From assembly GCA_012032285.1 (NCBI GenBank), contig JAAURJ010000002.1, positions 1-64,000 on the forward strand: a DNA stretch of 64,000 bases. Direction: 5' to 3'. Origin of the DNA: Sphingomonadales bacterium. Lineage in GTDB: Bacteria; Pseudomonadota; Alphaproteobacteria; Sphingomonadales; Sphingomonadaceae. Of this stretch, positions 9,688-18,908 are shown piece after piece; position 1 is the first letter of the stretch; each line of letters opens with the position of its first letter. The translations under genes were made by a program, and so were the position numbers. The notes below the pieces were generated by a model that did no database searches, was not told the DNA's origin, and worked only from the letters and a program-made list of their open reading frames with translations.

Positions 9688-9725
9688 TTATCGCACCCCT
9701 CAACCTCCGTCATTCTTTTTATAAC

Positions 9726-10637
9726 TCACGCCGCAGATAGCATCCGGTTTTCACCGGCGATACGCAGCATCGCTTTTTGCAGCTTTTCAAAGGCGCGAAC
9801 CTCTATCTGACGCACGCGTTCGCGGCTGACATTATAAACTTGGCTCAACTCTTCCAATGTCTTGGGGTTATCAACCAGCCGCCGCTCGGCCAAAATATGC
9901 TTTTCGCGGTCATTAAGCCCTGCCATCGCCTCGCTCAGCATCCGGCTGCGCAGATTATCTTCCTGTGCATTGGCAACGCGTTCGTCCTGCAAGGGTTCGT
10001 TATCGACTAGCCAATCCTGCCATTGGCCGCCACTTTCGCCTTCATCGCGCATCGGCACATTAAGCGAGCTGTCGCCGCCCATTGCCATGCGGCGGTTCAT
10101 ATTATTCACTTCCTCTTCAGATACGCCCAGATCAGTTGCAATCTTAGCCAAAGCTTCTGGATTTAAATCTCCATCTTCAAAGGCTTCTAGGTTGTTCTTC
10201 ATACGGCGTAGGTTGAAGAAAAGCTTCTTCTGTGCGGCGGTGGTGCCAATTTTCACCAAGCTCCAACTGCGCAGGATAAATTCCTGCATTGACGCGCGAA
10301 TCCACCACATTGCATAGGTTGCAAGACGGAAGCCGCGATCGGGGTCAAATTTCTTTACGCCTTGCATAAGGCCAATATTCCCTTCGGAAATCAGCTCCGA
10401 TACGGGAAGGCCATAGCCGCGATAACCCATAGCAATTTTGGACACGAGCCGCAAATGCGACGTGACCAATTGTTCGGCTGCTTTGGGATCGCCATGCTCT
10501 TGATAGCGTTTGGCCAGCATGAATTCCTCTTCGGGTTTCAACACTGGAAATTTGCGGATTTCCGCCAAATAGCGGTTAAGGCTTTGGTCCCCCCCAAGGG
10601 CAGGGATTGTTGCCGGAACGTTTCTCGTCTCTGACAT
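9726..10637 (-). CDS. rpoH: RNA polymerase sigma factor RpoH (sigma-32 family)
   Basis: The heat-shock sigma factor directs RNA polymerase to chaperone and protease genes. The 303-residue protein has the region 2 core ('GLPVSELISEGNIGLMQGV', 'RLATYAMWWIRASMQEFI'), the RpoH-specific box 'QKKLFFNLRR', and the region 4 helix-turn-helix ('TLEELSQVYNVSRERVRQIE'). Alphaproteobacteria often carry two rpoH genes, so another copy may exist outside the window. mtgA follows on the same strand. Confidence 0.95.
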   Translation of the reverse strand: MSETRNVPATIPALGGDQSLNRYLAEIRKFPVLKPEEEFMLAKRYQEHGDPKAAEQLVTSHLRLVSKIAMGYRGYGLPVSELISEGNIGLMQGVKKFDPDRGFRLATYAMWWIRASMQEFILRSWSLVKIGTTAAQKKLFFNLRRMKNNLEAFEDGDLNPEALAKIATDLGVSEEEVNNMNRRMAMGGDSSLNVPMRDEGESGGQWQDWLVDNEPLQDERVANAQEDNLRSRMLSEAMAGLNDREKHILAERRLVDNPKTLEELSQVYNVSRERVRQIEVRAFEKLQKAMLRIAGENRMLSAA

Positions 10638-10711
10638 ATATATTCCTCATATTATGTTTCCCACCGGGCCTTCCAATTAAGCACCCATTGGTGAAACGGT
10701 TATCTTCTATC

Positions 10712-11657
10712 TTATACTCGTAACTGAGTTAACAGTTCCTGCATATCGTCAGGAAGGTTACTGGAGAAAGACATTTTTTCTCCTGTAATTGGATGGATAA
10801 AGCCAAGATTTGCCGCGTGCAAGGCCTGCCGCGCAAAAATGGACTGATTTGGTCCAATTCTATATGCTTTTTGTCGATTAGCGTAAACGGGATCACCGAT
10901 CAGGGCGTGGCCGATATGCGCCATATGAACCCGCACCTGATGCGTGCGCCCTGTTTCCAGCGTGCAACTAACCAAAGCGCATTTATTCAGCGCTTCTTCC
11001 ATCTTATAATGGGTAACGGCCCGCTTGCCCTTGCTTTCGGATAAGACAGCCATTTTTTTGCGGTCATGGGGTGATCGGCCAATTTGACTGCTTATTGTGC
11101 CAGCGGGCGGGGCAGGAATCCCTTTTACAATGGCGAAATAGCGCCGATATATATCATGCGCTGCGAACAGCTTGGCCAACCCTTCATGCGCGGCATCGCT
11201 TTTGGCCACGGCGAGCAGGCCAGAGGTGTCTTTGTCGATCCGGTGGACAATTCCGGGCCTCTCAACACCGCCTATGCCCGATAAGCTTCCCTTGCAATGG
11301 TGGAGCAATGCATTGACTAACGTGCCGTCGGCATGGCCCGCCGAAGGATGGACAACAAGGCCAGCAGGCTTGTCAACAATGATCAGATGATCATCCTCAT
11401 AGACAATTGGCACGCCGATATCCTGAGCAATGGCTTGGGCAGGGCGGACAGGGGGCAGGGTGAGGGCGAAACTTTGTCCCTGATATTTTTTGCTCGCACT
11501 ATCATGAACAGCCTGCTGGCCGATTACAAGCCCGCCATCCGCTATCAGAGCCTGGAGCCGCGCACGCGATAAATCCGGCAGCGCCGCCGCCAATGCGCGG
11601 TCTAACCTTCCTTCACCGATTATGCCGGTTAATATGGTATTTTTTCCCCCATATCAT
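10712..11657 (-). CDS. rluD: RluA/RluD-family 23S rRNA pseudouridine synthase (5' end probably frameshifted)
   Basis: This enzyme isomerises uridines in 23S rRNA. The catalytic aspartate lies in 'HRIDKDTSGLL', and the family motifs 'LIIVDKPAGLVVHPSAGH' and 'LETGRTHQVRVHM' are present, with an N-terminal S4 RNA-binding region. The ORF-track start (a TTG at 11593) cuts into the S4 domain. In-frame codons upstream read 'IIGEGRLDRALAAALPDL', which is conserved, but no start codon precedes them in frame. If one base is removed from the six-base run at 11640-11645, an ATG at 11657 opens the frame ('MIWGKNTILTG'). I give that start as the better guess. It is divergent from the JAMM peptidase gene. 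RluD is the likeliest member, but RluA/RluC specificity is not settled. Confidence 0.88.
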
Positions 11658-11668
11658 AAATGTGGGGC

Positions 11669-12100
11669 ATGACATTGTGCATATCAAGACAGCATCTGGC
11701 CCAAATGGTCGATTATGCAAAGGCGGCGCATCCGAAAGAATGCTGCGGATTGTTATTGGGAGAAGAATGCCGGGTTCTCAAAATATTACCAGCAGCGAAC
11801 ATTGCAGAGGATAAACACGTTCGTTTCGAAATAGATCCTGCGGCTTTACTATCTGTTCAAAAATCGGAACGCGAAGGCGGAGCGAAGTTGATCGGCTATT
11901 ATCACTCCCACCCAAATGGCAGGCTTGAACCTTCGCAAACAGATGCCGCCATGGCGGCACAGGACGGCAAATATTGGCTGATTATTGCAGATGGGCAGTT
12001 ATCTGCTTGGGTCACGTCCCAAAAAGGGAGGCTGCATAACCGTTTTGATCCTGTAGAAATGATTTCTAAGGTTGAAACACATGGACCGAGCGGCCATTAG
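11669..12100 (+). CDS. JAMM/MPN domain metallopeptidase (Mov34/M67 family)
   Basis: A small zinc isopeptidase of the kind that removes C-terminal residues from, or cuts isopeptide bonds to, ubiquitin-like sulfur carriers. The JAMM motif is intact: glutamate in 'ECCGLLLG' and 'HSHPNGRLEPSQTD' supplying the two histidines, a serine and the aspartate. The protein is only this domain. The start could be the ATG at 11660, but the one at 11669 ('MTLCISRQHL') fits the family better. It begins next to, and divergent from, rluD, with chpT 33 bases downstream. Its substrate is unknown; no ubiquitin-like partner is visible nearby. Confidence 0.88.
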   Translation: MTLCISRQHLAQMVDYAKAAHPKECCGLLLGEECRVLKILPAANIAEDKHVRFEIDPAALLSVQKSEREGGAKLIGYYHSHPNGRLEPSQTDAAMAAQDGKYWLIIADGQLSAWVTSQKGRLHNRFDPVEMISKVETHGPSGH

Positions 12101-12116
12101 GGGGCGGAGTTTCAAA

Positions 12117-12135
12117 TTAAAGAGCATTTAACCAT
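12117..12135 (+). promoter_or_regulatory. CtrA-type box overlapping the chpT start
   Basis: The sequence TTAA-N7-TTAA (12117-12131) matches the full CtrA recognition motif, and its second half extends into TTAACCAT, the form of the half-site common in alphaproteobacteria. It ends inside the chpT start codon, so bound CtrA would block initiation from promoters upstream or reading through. One such match is expected by chance in a window this size; two more TTAACCAT motifs in the same cluster make it more interesting. Confidence 0.5.
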
Positions 12136-12784
12136 GTCCGATACCCAGATTGATCTTGCCAGCCTGCTTTGTTCGCGTCTGTGCCATGATCTGCTTAGCC
12201 CGGTGGGCGCAATGAATAACGGTCTTGAATTGCTGGCCGACGAAAATGACCCGGAAATGCAGAAACGATGCCTGCAATTGCTGACTGACAGCGCGAAATC
12301 GGCTGCGGATAAGCTGAAATTTTTTCGTCTTGCCTTTGGCGCAGCAGGCGGATTTGGTCCTGCGGTTGACCCTGCAGAGGCAAGGGCCGTGATTGAACCC
12401 TTGGTGACGGGCAGTGGCAGGACAGAGCTTGTCTGGTCAGTTCCGGCAGAATTACTGTCAAAGCGGGTGGTGAAAATCCTGCTCAATCTTGTTTTTATCG
12501 CCAATGATATGCTGGTGCGTGGCGGAACATTGTCGGTTGGTGCAGAAAACCGCGGGGAAGAACAGGAAATCGTGATCAGTGCCACAGGGCCAAAGGTGAT
12601 TTTGGATGAGGCTATTAAGGCGGCTTTGACCGGCGATCTTGACGAATCCTCGATTGATTCGCGCAATGCGGCGGCATGGATGGTGCGCGGACTTACAGTG
12701 CGAGATGGCGGTGTGTTGCAGCTTGCTGAACCAGATGCAGAAACCAAGATATTTGGTGCGATCATCCGGGGCGGAGCCGCATAG
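12134..12784 (+). CDS. chpT: Histidine phosphotransferase ChpT
   Basis: ChpT carries phosphoryl groups from the hybrid kinase CckA to CtrA and CpdR in the alphaproteobacterial cell-cycle relay. The phosphorylated histidine is seen near residue 18 in 'SRLCHDLLSPVGA', followed by the dimerisation helices and a degenerate ATPase-like fold ('VVKILLNLVFIANDMLVRGG') that does not bind ATP in the known protein. The length of 216 residues fits. It stands at the head of the chemotaxis cluster and is preceded by a CtrA-type box. A DivL-type kinase of the same pathway is encoded near 46 kb. Confidence 0.92.
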   Translation: MSDTQIDLASLLCSRLCHDLLSPVGAMNNGLELLADENDPEMQKRCLQLLTDSAKSAADKLKFFRLAFGAAGGFGPAVDPAEARAVIEPLVTGSGRTELVWSVPAELLSKRVVKILLNLVFIANDMLVRGGTLSVGAENRGEEQEIVISATGPKVILDEAIKAALTGDLDESSIDSRNAAAWMVRGLTVRDGGVLQLAEPDAETKIFGAIIRGGAA

Positions 12785-12844
12785 CTGGCGCCTGATCCTG
12801 ATTATCCCGCCTGCGGGGATTGACGCAGCGCTGTAAACAGCTTT

Positions 12845-12852
12845 TTAACCAT
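12845..12852 (+). promoter_or_regulatory. CtrA half-site TTAACCAT upstream of cheA
   Basis: TTAACCAT lies about 40 bases before the cheA start, in the 108-base gap after chpT. On its own an eight-base match is weak; it is listed because the same octamer also precedes chpT and cheY. Confidence 0.4.
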
Positions 12853-12892
12853 ATTTGTCCAAAGCTGATCCCGAACCAATTGGGATGGATCT

Positions 12893-15290
12893 ATGGACGA
12901 CCTGTTAGAAGAATTTATTGCCGAGACTCGAGAGACGCTGGAATTGCTATCCGGGCAGCTGGTACAATGGGAAAAAGAGCCCGACGACCGCGCCCTTGTC
13001 GACAGCGTTTTCCGTTTTGTTCATACGGTAAAGGGCAGCTGCGGCTTTCTCGATCTGCCGCGCTTGTTGCGGCTTAGCCATGCGGCCGAAGATTTATTAA
13101 GCAGCGCTAGAGATGGCCTTGTGTCGCCAACCACCGACCTTGTAACGGCGGTTTTGGCGGTGATTGACCGGATTGCCGACCTTACCAATGCTTTGGAAAG
13201 CGGCCAATCGGTTTACGACAATGATGCCGAATTGATTGATGCGATGCTCGCCTTTGTGCCCAAGGGTGATAATGATAGCTACAGCGTTTCGATTGATCCA
13301 TCCGAAGCGGTTAAGCAAATGGCCGACATCGACCTTGAAATGGCCGACGGCATGGTTGGTAATCCCAAAAACCGTTCCGTGCGTGTTTCGTTGCAATTAC
13401 TTGATAAGCTCATGAACGGTGTATCTGACATGGTGCTGGCCCGGAATGAGGTTTCGCGGCAGCTGCGTAAAAGCCATATTAATTCCGATCTGGATCATAG
13501 CTTTAGCCGTCTTTCTTCTTCGGTTGCTGAAATGCGGGATGCTGTTGGTCTGATGCGAATGCAGCATATTGACCGGCTTTTTTCCTCTCTGCCCCGTTTA
13601 TTGCGCGATATATGTCAGGAATTGGGTAAAGATATTGACCTGCATATCGAAGGCAGCGAAGTAGAAGTGGACCGGGAGATGGTTGAGGCGCTGCGCGACC
13701 CGCTTGCGCATATTTTACGCAATGCAGCCGACCATGGTATTGAAAGCGTCAATGAGCGCCGAGCCGTAGGCAAAAGTCCAACAGGCTTGATAAAAATTAC
13801 CGCGCGGCAATCGGGCAATCAGATCATGATTGAAATTGCCGATGATGGCCGGGGCATCGACCTTGAAAAATTGGCGACAAAAGCCATCTCCTCGAAACTG
13901 ATATCCGCACCACAATGGCAGAAAATGGCGGAGAAGGCACAGCTTGCAACAATATTTATGCCGGGATTATCAACCGCTGAATCGATAAGCTCGATTTCCG
14001 GTCGTGGTGTAGGCATGGATGTCGTCAAAACCAATTTACAGGCTGTAGGCGGCACAATTGATTTGGAAAACCATGTAGGGCAGGGGCTAAAAATGACATT
14101 GCGCCTGCCACTGACCTTATCGATCATTGCCGGGCTGTCGGTTAAAGCAGGGGACCAGATTTTCGGTATATCGCGCAGTTCGGTCATCGAGATATTGTCA
14201 ACCTCCAACAAAAATGTAGTGATTGAGGAAGTTGGCGGCACCAATATTGCCTGTATTCGCGGCATCCGTATGCCCTATGCCGGCAGAGGATATTGCTCAG
14301 GCTTGGAAATGGTTTCAGCTGAAAAGAAAATAGCCGCACATTAATCGTCATTCGTCCCGCCGTCGGTGCGACCTTTGCACTTGATGTAGCGGCGGTCATT
14401 GACAATGAGGAACTGGTTGTGAAACCCGGTGCGCCGCTGATTATGGCAACGGGCCTTTACGCCGGCGCATCGCTGCCAGATAATGGCCGACCGATGCTGC
14501 TTCTCGATTCGAGCGGTCTTGCTGCTGCAATTGGTATTGATTTGCAGGACAAGAATTTCACCGAAGAGCAAAAAGCGAGCGATCAGGAAACCGATAGCGC
14601 TCGTCTGGCGGCTTTGCTGTTCATTGGCATTGATGGAAAAAATCGGCAATCCGGCTTTCCGTTATCGACCGGATGGAGGATTTTGCTGCGGAAAAAATCC
14701 GTTTTTCGGGTGGAAAATTGCGGGTTGCATCGGACGGCGACTTAATAGAGATTTTTGGCCTTGAATCAGCGCCGGAGCGCGGCGATGTTCAAATGCTTCG
14801 CTTGTCCGATGGCAGGGAAAGCAAATATCTGGCCGTATCCGAGGTGCTCGATATATTCTCAGTTGATGGTGATATTGTGCCCAGCGCCCTGCCGGATCAG
14901 CACGAAGGCATTGTGCAGGTTGGCGATGAGATGATTGAACTTGTCAATCCTTTCCAGTTTTTTGAAGCAAGCCAGAGTAACCGCTTTGCAGGCGGCAAAC
15001 GCCCCTTATGCTTTGTCGAAGCCCGCGAAGATGATTTGTGGGAACGACGGATTTTGGAACCCTTGCTAACCGCTTCGGGGTATAAGGTTAGCTATGACGT
15101 TGCCGACCGGGAAAAAGCCGAAGTGGTTTTGGGCAAGGAAGATAGCGACGCATCGGAGCAGGTTGATGGCCGTTTGCTGCGGCTTCGCGATAGCAGCTTT
15201 GCCGGACCTGCCGCCCATCCCAGTATCTATCGCTATGACCGGATCGGTCTGATTTCTGCGATAGAACATAAATTGGCAGGAGGCCGTTAA
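12893..15290 (+). CDS. cheA: Chemotaxis histidine kinase CheA (at least two frameshifts in this sequence)
   Basis: CheA senses receptor state and phosphorylates CheY and CheB. The domains in order are: P1 with 'FVHTVKGSCGFL' (phosphorylated His44), the P3 dimerisation helices, the P4 ATPase ('NAADHGIES', 'IEIADDGRGIDL', 'SGRGVGMDVVK'), and CheW-like C-terminal domains. The track splits it at 14344 and 14745. Restoring one A in 14327-14330 joins 'VSAEKK' to 'NSRTLIVIRP'; restoring one A in 14637-14642 joins 'GIDGKK' to 'SAIRLSVIDRMEDF'. The stretch at 14280-14312 also looks locally out of frame ('AGRGYCSG', with 'AEDIAQ' in another frame), consistent with two cancelling errors. The joined protein is about 800 residues. 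cheW starts one base after its stop. Confidence 0.92.
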
Positions 15291-15291
15291 T

Positions 15292-15726
15292 ATGCAATGC
15301 CTATATCTTATTGCTCGTATCGATGGTGCCCGGGTCGCGATTGAAAGCGATTTGGTTGAATCTGTGGTTCATGTGAATGATGTGGTGCCTGTTCCGCAAA
15401 GTGACCCTGCAATTTCCGGCCTGTTCGCTTTGCGCAGCCGGGTGCTGACTTTGATTGACAGCCAATATATTGTGACGGGAAATCCAAAGCCAGTGGAGAA
15501 AAAATCGCTTGCTATTATAGCCGAAATTGCCGGCCATCATTTTGGCTTATTGGTGGAATCGGTCGAAGATGTCGTCACAATTGATAGTGCGCAGATTGAA
15601 AATAATGTTTCGCCTCCGGTCAAATGGGCCGGGCTTGCAACCGGATTGGTGGAAGTCGGCGGTGAGATTGCAATCATTATCGATCCCGCGCAATTGGTGT
15701 CGGGGAATAAAGCACTGGCAGCTTGA
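15292..15726 (+). CDS. cheW: Chemotaxis adaptor protein CheW
   Basis: CheW couples CheA to chemoreceptors. The 144-residue protein is a single CheW domain, recognisable from 'GLFALRSRVLTLIDSQYIV' (the 'LRG..LPLIDL'-type core) and 'FGLLVESVEDVVTID'. The ATG follows the cheA stop by one base, so the two are coupled. It is somewhat divergent, lacking the canonical 'NLRG' spelling. Confidence 0.88.
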   Translation: MQCLYLIARIDGARVAIESDLVESVVHVNDVVPVPQSDPAISGLFALRSRVLTLIDSQYIVTGNPKPVEKKSLAIIAEIAGHHFGLLVESVEDVVTIDSAQIENNVSPPVKWAGLATGLVEVGGEIAIIIDPAQLVSGNKALAA

Positions 15727-15768
15727 TCGCATCCACATTCGCAATAAATTTCTGAAATTTGGGCAAAA

Positions 15769-15783
15769 TTAACCATTCGCTAA
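15769..15783 (+). promoter_or_regulatory. CtrA-type box upstream of cheY
   Basis: TTAACCAT begins a near-complete box, TTAA-N7-CTAA, seven of eight defined bases, 49 bases before the cheY start. It is the third TTAACCAT in the chpT-che cluster. Confidence 0.42.
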
Positions 15784-15831
15784 CACCAGCCATTTATTCC
15801 TTAGACAGGATGTTCTCATAAGGTGGATGGT

Positions 15832-16194
15832 ATGAAAAACTGCTTGATAGTTGATGATAGCAAGGTGATCCGTAAGGTTGCCCGGCATATATTGGAAACA
15901 ATGGAATTCAATGTTTCGGAGGCCGCAGATGGTCAGGAAGCGTTGGAACATTGTAATGACAATTCGCCGGATGTGATCTTGCTTGATTGGAATATGCCGA
16001 TCATGAGCGGCATGGATTTTCTAAAGGCCTACCGGGCCGCTGCTGCTTCTTCAGCAAAAGTAATTTTTTGCACCACAGAAAATGGCATTGGTCATATTCA
16101 AGCGGCTATTGCGGCAGGCGCCGATGAATATGTTATGAAACCATTTGACCGTGAAACGCTTGAGGCGAAACTGCAAATTGTTGGCTGTATCTAA
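15832..16194 (+). CDS. cheY: Chemotaxis response regulator CheY
   Basis: A 120-residue stand-alone receiver domain. The acidic pocket is seen in 'LIVDDSK', the phosphorylated aspartate is Asp52 in 'ILLDWNMP', the conserved threonine is in 'CTTENG' and the lysine in 'YVMKPFD'. I use the ATG giving 'MKNCLIVDD' rather than the upstream GTG. Its position between cheW and cheB supports the CheY role, which is to act on the flagellar switch or serve as a phosphate sink. Confidence 0.93.
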   Translation: MKNCLIVDDSKVIRKVARHILETMEFNVSEAADGQEALEHCNDNSPDVILLDWNMPIMSGMDFLKAYRAAAASSAKVIFCTTENGIGHIQAAIAAGADEYVMKPFDRETLEAKLQIVGCI

Positions 16195-16206
16195 GGCGGC
16201 TGGAAA

Positions 16207-17295
16207 ATGCTCGCTTTGAAACCCGACTATGGCGACCGCAAAAGTCCTTCTGGCAACCCGATTAGGGTGATGCTGGTCGATGATAGCGTTGTTGCGCGTT
16301 CTATTTTTGAACGCATATTGTCAGGAAGTCAGCAAATAGAAATTGTCTGTCAGGCCGAAAATCCGGATATAGCGATTGATTTATTGGCCAGGCATAAGGT
16401 CGATATCATCCTTCTCGATATTGAAATGCCGCGCCGTTCGGGATTGGATGCGCTTCCAGACCTGCTTCAAAAATCCAGTGGTGCGCGAATTCTGGTTGTG
16501 TCTTCCTTCGCTGAGGAGAATGGGCCGGGCGCAATCCAGGCTCTGTCCTTAGGTGCCTGCGACACCCTTGGTAAACCTGGCAGGTCCGGTTTCACCGGAC
16601 GCTTTTCCCAGACACTACTCGAAAAAGTGATCCATTTAGGCAATTCAGAGCGGTCAAATGACATTGCAGTCGCAGAAGTGCCTACTGTCCAGCCGCAAAG
16701 CAAAGTCGAATTAAAAATGCCCGATTGCATCGCAATTGGTGCGTCCACAGGCGGTATACCCGCCATTTATGATGTTATTGCAAATTTGAAACCAGACATT
16801 GACTGTCCGATTTTCATAACCCAGCATCTGCCGCATACATTTATGTCCTTTTTTGCCAAGCAATTGGGCAGTCAGACAGACAGGATTGTCTGCGTGGCGG
16901 AGCCTGGCATGGCGGCGAAGAAAAACCACATCTATATTGCACCGGGCGAAGCGCACCTTATTTGCCGTAAATCAGGACGTGATGTCGTAATGGATCATTT
17001 CGAGGATCAGGAAACAACGCGATACTGCCCTTCGGTCGATATCATGTTCGCATCTTTGGCACAGGTTTATGGTGACGGTGTAATTGCTGTGGTGCTGAGC
17101 GGAATGGGTAGCGATGGTACGATAGGCGCAGAAAAGCTATCTGACAGCGGAAGCCATATTTTAGCTCAGGATGCGGCTAGTTCTGTCGTTTGGGGGATGC
17201 CGGGTAATATCTCTCGACTAGGTCTAGCGTCGGGAGTTATGCCGCCCGCAGCCATCGGCAAGATGATTTCTAATGCTTCCGGGGGAGTTGGATGA
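16207..17295 (+). CDS. cheB: Chemotaxis methylesterase/glutamine deamidase CheB
   Basis: CheB removes methyl groups from chemoreceptors when phosphorylated by CheA. An N-terminal receiver domain ('VMLVDDSVVAR', phosphorylation site in 'ILLDIEMPRRSG') is followed by the esterase domain with the catalytic triad: serine in 'IGASTGG', histidine in 'ITQHLP', and aspartate in 'GMGSDGTIG'. The 362-residue length is normal. Its stop overlaps the cheR start, so the opposing enzymes are translationally coupled. Confidence 0.95.
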   Translation: MLALKPDYGDRKSPSGNPIRVMLVDDSVVARSIFERILSGSQQIEIVCQAENPDIAIDLLARHKVDIILLDIEMPRRSGLDALPDLLQKSSGARILVVSSFAEENGPGAIQALSLGACDTLGKPGRSGFTGRFSQTLLEKVIHLGNSERSNDIAVAEVPTVQPQSKVELKMPDCIAIGASTGGIPAIYDVIANLKPDIDCPIFITQHLPHTFMSFFAKQLGSQTDRIVCVAEPGMAAKKNHIYIAPGEAHLICRKSGRDVVMDHFEDQETTRYCPSVDIMFASLAQVYGDGVIAVVLSGMGSDGTIGAEKLSDSGSHILAQDAASSVVWGMPGNISRLGLASGVMPPAAIGKMISNASGGVG

Positions 17296-18152
17296 TGCAG
17301 ACGGAAAATGCCTATAAGAAATTGTCCGATTTGCTGGAGGAGCGCACGGGCCAGGTGCTCGTTGCGAACCGCCATTGGCGCGTGGAAATGGCGCTAAAAC
17401 CCATTATGCGGGAAAATTCCATACCCGATATCAATACATTGACAGCGATATTGGACGGTGATTCCAATAGCAATTTGGCAAAGCAATGCGTGGAGGCGAT
17501 GATTAATAACGAAACCTGTTTTTTTAGAGACCAAGCCAATTTTGCCTTGCTGACCGGCCCCATTTTTGATTCGATGCGCGAACACCGCAGCCAAAGCAAA
17601 AGGCTAAGGATTTGGTCATCGGCCTGTTCCACAGGGCAGGAAGCCTATTCTTTGGCGATGAGCCTATCGGAAAATCGTGACAAATGGCGTGATTGGAATA
17701 TTCAGATCATGGCAACCGATGTGTCAACCTCCGCTTTGGAGCAGGCGCGCGCCGGGCGTTATTCCCAATTTGAGATACAACGCGGCCTTCCAGTGACCAT
17801 GATGCTGAAATATTTCACACAGGATGGCGAGGAATGGGTAGCAAATCCGTCTTTGAGCAAGATGATCAATTTTGCCGAGCATAATATGTTGAAGCCCGGT
17901 CACCATATGGGGCAGTTTGATATCATTTTATGCCGCAATATGCTGATGTATCTGTGTGATGAAAAGCGTAAACTCGCTCTGGAGCAGCTTAATGGATCAC
18001 TTGCACCCGATGGCATCTTGATGCTGGGCGCAGCAGAAACGGTCATCGGTCAAACTGAAAAATTCCGTTCAAGCACTGAGTTTCGCGGTTTTTACGAAAA
18101 GAGCGACCGGCCTACGGCTGAATCCATGTTTGCGCGGCGTGCATCCGCGTAA
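17292..18152 (+). CDS. cheR: Chemoreceptor methyltransferase CheR
   Basis: CheR methylates receptor glutamates using S-adenosylmethionine. The N-terminal helical domain leads to 'NNETCFFRD', then the SAM-binding motif 'IWSSACSTGQEAYSLAM', 'IMATDVSTSALEQARAGRY' and 'FDIILCRNMLMYL', all standard CheR signatures. The 286 residues fit the family. It is the last gene of the che cluster. Confidence 0.95.
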   Translation: MMQTENAYKKLSDLLEERTGQVLVANRHWRVEMALKPIMRENSIPDINTLTAILDGDSNSNLAKQCVEAMINNETCFFRDQANFALLTGPIFDSMREHRSQSKRLRIWSSACSTGQEAYSLAMSLSENRDKWRDWNIQIMATDVSTSALEQARAGRYSQFEIQRGLPVTMMLKYFTQDGEEWVANPSLSKMINFAEHNMLKPGHHMGQFDIILCRNMLMYLCDEKRKLALEQLNGSLAPDGILMLGAAETVIGQTEKFRSSTEFRGFYEKSDRPTAESMFARRASA

Positions 18153-18216
18153 AGCCGTCCAAACCTGTTTTCTTAAACGGATTGGCAAGCGCGGCCGCTT
18201 TGCCTAAAACGTCCCA

Positions 18217-18903
18217 ATGATTTGGACACCGTCCCCCAATTTTGGCGAGCGCACTTTACCTGTTAGCATATTGGTTTTGCATTACACGGGTATGCAAAGC
18301 GGGCCAGCGGCAATTGACTGGCTGGCCAACCCTGTTTCCGGCGTTTCTGCGCATTATGTCGTCGAGGAAGATGGTCAAGTGGTGCATATGGTGCGCGAGG
18401 AGCAACGCGCCCATCATGCTGGCAAATCGCATTGGCGCGGTATCACCGACATTAACAGCGCCAGTATTGGAATAGAAATTGTCAATCCTGGACATGAATG
18501 GGGCTATCGTCCCTTTCCAGCAGAACAGATGGAGGCGGTTGCGCGTTTGTCATCGGAAATTGTGCAAACATACACCATCGAACCCCGCAATGTGGTGGGT
18601 CATAGCGATATTGCGCCGGCGCGAAAGGAAGATCCCGGTGAGCTTTTCGATTGGGAGTTATTGGCCAAATTAGGGATTGCTGTTCCTCGTCCAAGGAAAA
18701 ATCTGGTGGATCCAGGCTGGAGCGACGCATCCTTCTTGCTGGCTTTGGGCAGATATGGCTACGACATTAGCGACGGGCGGGCCGCTGTTGTGGCATTTCA
18801 ACGCCGTTTTCGCCCTGAAAATATAGATGGTATGATAGACGGGGAATGCCGTGCGATTTTATGGAAGCTTTTATTGGAATATGAAACGGGTGGCACTATA
18901 TAG
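18217..18903 (+). CDS. N-acetylmuramoyl-L-alanine amidase, AmiD type
   Basis: A zinc amidase that cuts the bond between MurNAc and L-alanine, used in wall recycling. The Amidase_2 fold shows zinc ligands in 'VLHYTGMQSG' and 'VVGHSDIAPARKEDPG', and a C-terminal helical part ('ISDGRAAVVAFQRRFRP') resembles a peptidoglycan-binding domain. No signal peptide is evident, so it may act in the cytoplasm like AmpD or be exported by another route. rnpB begins six bases after its stop. Confidence 0.9.
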   Translation: MIWTPSPNFGERTLPVSILVLHYTGMQSGPAAIDWLANPVSGVSAHYVVEEDGQVVHMVREEQRAHHAGKSHWRGITDINSASIGIEIVNPGHEWGYRPFPAEQMEAVARLSSEIVQTYTIEPRNVVGHSDIAPARKEDPGELFDWELLAKLGIAVPRPRKNLVDPGWSDASFLLALGRYGYDISDGRAAVVAFQRRFRPENIDGMIDGECRAILWKLLLEYETGGTI

Positions 18904-18908
18904 GGTTT

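Noticed and set aside
12826-12848. Terminator between chpT and cheA
   Set aside because: GCTGT-AA-ACAGC followed by T5 looks tempting, but a two-base loop cannot form and the shortened stem is too weak.
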